From Candidatus Woesearchaeota archaeon (GTDB taxonomy: Archaea; Nanobdellota; Nanobdellia; Woesearchaeales; GW2011-AR4), in assembly GCA_016185875.1 (NCBI GenBank), contig JACPMS010000020.1:1-9503 (forward strand): a DNA stretch of 9,503 nt, given 5' to 3'. A model generated the notes under the pieces. The model was not told the DNA's origin and searched no databases. It saw only the letters and a program-made list of their open reading frames with translations. The translations under genes and the position numbers were made by a program. This document shows, piece by piece, positions 5,877 to 9,503 of this stretch. Position 1 is the stretch's first letter. Every line of letters starts with the position of its first letter.

Positions 5877-6328
5877 AAAATCACGTATTCCTGATAATTC
5901 TCATTTGCAAGCAGCCCCTTTGCAGCCTTTTCAGCAATTTTTCTTGCCTCGTTTTCATCAGCGTCTATTGCCAGGCTCCACAATGTCGCTTTTTCAACTT
6001 TTTCAATATTTTTAAAGCCAAGCCTATTCTTCAATGTTGGCAAGAGGCTGCTTCCGTCATCATTTATATTTTTTACTAATATTTTTACATTGTTGTCTTT
6101 TAGGATTTGAAATGCATAGGCATGCTTGTTGGCATTTACCAAAATATCGACTTTGCATATTTGGCTTTTAAATTTCTCTTCGCTGCCTTCAATGAAAAAC
6201 CTGCAGTAGTCTGATTTTTTGACATCTTTTATCCTGTCGAAGCCGATTTTATGGAGCGTCTGCAGAGCTGTAATTGCAGTATTGTCAGGCACCTTCAAGC
6301 TTACTGTCATCTCAACTGTCTTTGGCAT
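5873..6328 (-). CDS. purS: FGAM synthase subunit PurS, tandemly duplicated
   Basis: PurS is the small scaffold that holds PurL and PurQ together in the FGAM synthase complex. Usual PurS is about 80 residues; this protein has 151 and reads as two PurS units. Unit 1 (about 5-76) has MTVSLKVPD, TLHKIGFDRIKDV (24-36), CRFFIEGSEE and ILVNANKHAYAFQIL. Unit 2 (about 80-151) has VKILVKNIND, TLKNRLGFKNIEKV (98-111), LWSLAIDADENEA and LLANENYQEYVIL. Both keep the order beta strand, helix with LGF, V-rich strand, helix, LLAN-Y-x-I strand. The N-terminal domain of large single-chain PurL is known to resemble a PurS dimer, so a fused dimer is plausible. It lies 80 nt after purQ and 6 nt before purE. ATG 6328 gives MPKTVEMTVSL directly at the first strand, as expected. 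Confidence 0.86.
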   Translation of the reverse strand: MPKTVEMTVSLKVPDNTAITALQTLHKIGFDRIKDVKKSDYCRFFIEGSEEKFKSQICKVDILVNANKHAYAFQILKDNNVKILVKNINDDGSSLLPTLKNRLGFKNIEKVEKATLWSLAIDADENEARKIAEKAAKGLLANENYQEYVIL

Positions 6329-6408
6329 TTTTTTATTGTTTTTATTTTATTTTTATTAATTTTATCGAGCTTTTATTTCATTGATTTTTTTATTGCTGGA
6401 TAACATTT
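6329..6408. other. AT-rich spacer between purQ and purS
   Basis: This 80-nt spacer is almost entirely A and T. On the plus strand it contains TTTATCGAG at 6361-6369 and TTTCATTGA at 6376-6384, 15 nt apart. These resemble the TTTATTGAG units in the purL-purQ spacer. No Shine-Dalgarno and no convincing TATA box stand out from the background, so an internal promoter cannot be called. Confidence 0.35.
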
Positions 6409-7221
6409 CTATAAAATCTCTTCTTCTATGTATTTTTTCATCGAGTTGAAAACATGCCTTGCCGGAGCCGGGTCCTCCATTGCAGCTATATTGCCAGCAA
6501 ACATGTTCTTTAATTCAGCAGAGTCTGGCAGCTGCCTTATGAAAGACGCTCTTTCCGGATGAGGCATTATTGCCATCACATTGCCTTTTTTATTGCAGAC
6601 TGCTGCAATATTGTGCAATGCACCATTTGGGTTTGTTGGAAAGCTTTCTTCAATTTTGCTGTCTTTTGTCGAATATTGGAAGATTATTTGCTTGTTCTTC
6701 ATTAACTTGTCAATTAGTTCCTTGTCAATTGTTGCGAATCTTCCCTCGCCATGCGCAATTGGCATAGGGATAGCCTCTTCCCTGTCAGTAAACATTGTAA
6801 ACGCGCATCTTCCTTTATCCTGAATATTTTTGACATGAATCCAGGTGCAGTAATACCCGCTTATGAAGGGATTTTTGTTTGGAGCCAATGCCATCTCTAC
6901 CTTGTTTTTTAGCCCGGGAATCATGCCGCATTCCACCAAGGCTTGAGCGCCGTTGCAAATCCCCAAGACTGGCTTTCCATTCCCAGCTTCCTTTCTTATT
7001 ATGTCAAAAACAGGGTCTTTTGCCATTATGACTCCTGCCCTTATCCTGTCCTCATAACCCCAGCCCCCAGGAATCACAAAGCCATCATATTTTTCAATGC
7101 CTTTTTTTTCATTCCACCTTACAATCCTGCCATCCATTCCTGCAGCTATAACTGCCTTCAGCGTTTCCTCCTCGCAATTGTTGCCGGGAAAATAAATTAC
7201 TGCAATGTTTGGTTTTGGCAT
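6409..7221 (-). CDS. purQ: FGAM synthase glutaminase subunit PurQ
   Basis: PurQ is the class I glutamine amidotransferase subunit that releases ammonia for PurL during FGAR to FGAM conversion. From ATG 7221 it has 270 residues, slightly longer than the usual 220-260. It starts MPKPNIAVIYFPGNNCEEE, the typical PurQ N-terminus, then VIPGGWGYEDRIRAG (49-63), the nucleophile elbow GICNGAQAL (87-95, Cys89), PIAHGEGRF (154-162) and IMPHPERA (218-225, catalytic His221 and Glu223). The triad is therefore complete. The frame extends to a TTG at 7248, but those nine extra residues are low-complexity and the ATG sits right at the conserved start. No Shine-Dalgarno is visible. It follows purL by 86 nt and precedes purS by 80 nt, both longer than the other gaps in the cluster. 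Confidence 0.95.
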   Translation of the reverse strand: MPKPNIAVIYFPGNNCEEETLKAVIAAGMDGRIVRWNEKKGIEKYDGFVIPGGWGYEDRIRAGVIMAKDPVFDIIRKEAGNGKPVLGICNGAQALVECGMIPGLKNKVEMALAPNKNPFISGYYCTWIHVKNIQDKGRCAFTMFTDREEAIPMPIAHGEGRFATIDKELIDKLMKNKQIIFQYSTKDSKIEESFPTNPNGALHNIAAVCNKKGNVMAIMPHPERASFIRQLPDSAELKNMFAGNIAAMEDPAPARHVFNSMKKYIEEEIL

Positions 7222-7254
7222 TTTAGTTAGATTATTTTTATTTTTCAAATTTGT

Positions 7255-7299
7255 TTTATTGAGTTTCCGTTAATTGAGGTTTAGTTTATTGAGTATTTA
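7255..7299. repeat. Three 15-nt tandem units in the purL-purQ spacer
   Basis: Plus-strand units start at 7255, 7270 and 7285, exactly 15 nt apart: TTTATTGAGTTTCCG, TTAATTGAGGTTTAG and TTTATTGAGTATTTA. The first and third share an identical 10-mer, TTTATTGAGT; the middle one differs at two places within it. On the coding strand the core reads CTCAATAAA. The units fill most of the 86-nt untranslated gap. Function is unknown; this could be a binding site array, an RNA element, or chance in AT-rich DNA. Confidence 0.42.
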
Positions 7300-7307
7300 T
7301 TTTGTTT

Positions 7308-9503
7308 TTATTCCAGCGCCTCAACAAATCCCCTTGTCCAGGCTTCTTTTAATTCTGGAATTGGCAAACTGATAATTTTTTCATTCTTTTTAGTGATTAC
7401 GAGATTTTTTCCTTCTGTTTTTCCGAGTTTTATCAAATGCAGCTTGTAAAACCTGAATAAGTCATGCAATCTCTGCACGTTTTTTTCTTCTGCCTCAAAA
7501 ACAAATCCGCTAGTTTCTGAAAATAATACTTTGTCAGCCCTTAGATTAGAGAAGTCCAAATCAATTTGCGCTCCAATCCCGCCATCAGCATCGCCTCCAA
7601 GAATCATCTCAGAAACCGTCGCTGCCAAGCCTCCATCAGATATGTCATGGCAAGACAAAAGCAAGCCTGCATTGATTGCGTCTATGACAGCGTAAATCAT
7701 GTTTCTTTCCTTTTCAAAGTCTATGATAGGCACAACTGCGCCAATTTGGTTATTAACATCATAATAGACCGAGCCTCCTGACTCGTCTTTTCTGTCGCCA
7801 GCCAAAAATAATATGGAATTTTCTTTCTTTATCTTCATTGTGATAGCTTTGCTGTAATCCTTTAAGACCCCAATGCACGCAACTATCGGGCTTGGAGCAA
7901 TTGCCTTGCCAGAAGCGGATTCATTGTAAAAACTCACATTGCCTGAGATTACAGGAACAGGATAGGTTGTTCCTTTGTAATGCAAATTCCTTGCAGCATC
8001 TGCAATTCCCCTCACACCCTCATAAAAGTCATAGAAAGCTTCTGGCTTTTCTGGATTGCCGTAATTTAAGCAATCTGTCAATGCGCTTGGAATTGCGCCA
8101 ACTGCAGCCACATTTCTCATGCTCTCAGCAACTGCATTGACTGCTCCCCAATATGGGTCAATCACGCAATAACTTGGATTGCAGTCTGTCTTCAGGGCAA
8201 TCCCAAAAGCAGCGTTATCAATCGCTTTTATAACACCTGCATCAGCATATCCTGTTTCAATAACAGCATTGCCCATGACGCTTGTGTCATAATGCTTGTA
8301 AGCCTTGGCTTTGCTTGCAACATTCGGGTGCTGCAAAACAGAAAGCAAAGCATTGTTGTAGTCTTTTGGCTCTTTCAAATTTGGCTCTTTAAAGTTTCGC
8401 TTCGGGGCTTTTTTCTGCCTGTCATATTTGATGCCTTGCGTCACAATTTTTATTGGGGCATTGCATATTACTTGATTATTGTGCCTTAAAATGTAGTCCT
8501 GCTGTTTTGTGACTTTTCCAACAACAACAGCTCCTGCTCCCAGGCTTATTTGAGGCAGCTCAAAATCCTCATTGTAGATTTTTAATAATGTTTTTGTGAA
8601 CTCAGGCGGGCATATCCAAGTAAATCTTTCCTGAGTTTCAGAGCATGATATAATATAATGGGGCAAATTGCTCATTGAGACATTTACTTTGCTCAAGTCA
8701 ATATCTGCTCCGAAATTGGCATCAGAGCAAAGCTCAGATGTGCTGCACATTATGCCTCCTGCGCCCATGTCCTTAAATCCCAGCTCTATGCCTTTCTTCC
8801 TTGCTTCTTCAAAAACAGCATAAGATGCCCTTATAATTACATTTTTCAAAAATGGGTCTGGCACCTGAACTGCTCCCCTGTTGCTTTCCCTGTCTTTCTC
8901 ATCTAAAATCAAGGAAGCGAAAGCAGCTCCTCCGAATCCGGAATTGTCAGTTGCTTTGCCAACAATAACGATGTCATAGTTTTCTGCATTTTTTGGCGCA
9001 AAGCTGTGGATTATTTCTTTTTCTTTCACTATGCCCAAGCAGACTACGTTAACCAGGCAATTTTCATCAAATGAGTCGTTAAAGTAAACATCGCCGCAAA
9101 TGTTTGGAATTCCAACAGCATCTCCATAGCCTGCAATCCCATTTATGACTTCGTTTGCTATGTATTTCACTTTATTTTTGTTCTTGCCATTGGGATTTCC
9201 AAACCTTAAAGGGTCTGCTGTTGCTATTACCTTTGCCCCCATGCACAAGACATCTCTGATAATGCCTCCCACACCAGTTGCAGCGCCTTCATAAGGAACA
9301 ACCTGGCTTGGATGATTGTGGCTTTCATGGCTCACAACAATGCCGTATCTTTCATTGTTTACGTAGCACAGCTCTACAATGCCAGAATCTTCAACAGGGC
9401 CAAGAATCACATTTGGAGCCTGAGTTGGCAGCAACGCTTTCAAAACAGCCCTGCTGCTTTTGTAAGAGGAATGCTCGCTCCACTGGGTGTTAAAGATGAA
9501 TAA
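7308..9503 (-). CDS. purL: FGAM synthase large subunit PurL (5' end outside window)
   Basis: PurL catalyses the ATP-dependent amidation of FGAR to FGAM, using ammonia from PurQ. The frame is open to the window edge and shows 731 residues; numbering here starts at 9503. QWSEHSSYKSS (7-17) holds the catalytic His11, followed by ESHNHPS (60-66), GAATGVGGIIRD (73-84), GFGGAAFAS (189-197), FKDMGAGGI (243-251), CSETQERF (287-294), TDCLNYGNPEKPE (476-488), SGNVSFYNES (520-529) and CHDISDGGLAA (618-628). These are the paired AIRS-like halves of the small-type PurL (about 740 residues in Bacillus). Relative to that enzyme the first 30-50 residues are missing here. A TTG at 9443 is internal, because WSEH lies upstream of it. 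The motif usually reads WSEHCS; Ser replaces the Cys here. The promoter is outside the window. Confidence 0.96.
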   Translation of the reverse strand, partial: LFIFNTQWSEHSSYKSSRAVLKALLPTQAPNVILGPVEDSGIVELCYVNNERYGIVVSHESHNHPSQVVPYEGAATGVGGIIRDVLCMGAKVIATADPLRFGNPNGKNKNKVKYIANEVINGIAGYGDAVGIPNICGDVYFNDSFDENCLVNVVCLGIVKEKEIIHSFAPKNAENYDIVIVGKATDNSGFGGAAFASLILDEKDRESNRGAVQVPDPFLKNVIIRASYAVFEEARKKGIELGFKDMGAGGIMCSTSELCSDANFGADIDLSKVNVSMSNLPHYIISCSETQERFTWICPPEFTKTLLKIYNEDFELPQISLGAGAVVVGKVTKQQDYILRHNNQVICNAPIKIVTQGIKYDRQKKAPKRNFKEPNLKEPKDYNNALLSVLQHPNVASKAKAYKHYDTSVMGNAVIETGYADAGVIKAIDNAAFGIALKTDCNPSYCVIDPYWGAVNAVAESMRNVAAVGAIPSALTDCLNYGNPEKPEAFYDFYEGVRGIADAARNLHYKGTTYPVPVISGNVSFYNESASGKAIAPSPIVACIGVLKDYSKAITMKIKKENSILFLAGDRKDESGGSVYYDVNNQIGAVVPIIDFEKERNMIYAVIDAINAGLLLSCHDISDGGLAATVSEMILGGDADGGIGAQIDLDFSNLRADKVLFSETSGFVFEAEEKNVQRLHDLFRFYKLHLIKLGKTEGKNLVITKKNEKIISLPIPELKEAWTRGFVEALE

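Noticed and set aside
7222..7248. TTG at 7248 as the purQ start
   Set aside because: It would add nine low-complexity residues before the typical MPKPNIAV start; ATG 7221 is the better choice.
9443..9443. TTG at 9443 as the purL start
   Set aside because: The frame stays open to the window edge and encodes the conserved QWSEHSSYK segment upstream of it, so the TTG is internal and the gene is cut by the window.
1..9503. CRISPR array, tRNA, rRNA, insertion sequence or defence system
   Set aside because: No regularly spaced long repeats, cloverleaf-like sequence, transposase motif or terminal inverted repeats were seen on either strand; nearly all the sequence is accounted for by the listed genes.

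Overview
The window is AT-rich, tightly packed DNA, most likely from an archaeon. Two genes have a TATA-box-like element about 25 nt before a near-leaderless start (purB and the membrane gene at 730). One Shine-Dalgarno-like site reads GTGAT (before purE), and most other starts show none. FGAM synthase is split into PurL, PurQ and PurS. The compact, lysine-rich proteins would fit a DPANN-type lineage, but no marker gene here fixes the taxonomy, so that placement is inference.

Layout: positions 1-144 hold the 3' end of a plus-strand cation:proton antiporter. Everything else is on the minus strand. Read in transcription order from the right edge: purL (5' end cut off by the window), purQ, purS, purE, purC, a frameshifted inositol-monophosphatase-family gene, an RNase Z-like metallo-beta-lactamase-fold hydrolase, purB, and a polytopic membrane protein that meets the antiporter gene tail to tail with 1 nt between them.

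Pathway: PurL, PurQ and PurS together convert FGAR to FGAM. PurE makes CAIR, PurC makes SAICAR, and PurB releases fumarate to give AICAR, then acts again on adenylosuccinate to give AMP. The cluster therefore covers the middle of de novo purine synthesis. PurF, PurD, PurN/T, PurM, PurK and PurH/P are not in view.

Unusual points: (1) PurB carries an N-terminal winged-helix domain of about 85 residues, and its own promoter contains two 18-bp identical direct repeats 40 bp apart, each starting in a TATA-like box. This suggests a self-regulating enzyme and is the best candidate here for something undescribed. (2) PurS is an internal tandem duplication. (3) PurE is a complete domain followed by a degenerate second PurE domain and a lysine-rich tail. 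(4) The IMPase-family gene has lost about 12 codons and its frame at a site that reads as a short-repeat deletion. (5) A 9-bp perfect inverted repeat straddles the membrane-gene promoter. (6) The purL-purQ spacer holds a 15-nt periodic repeat.
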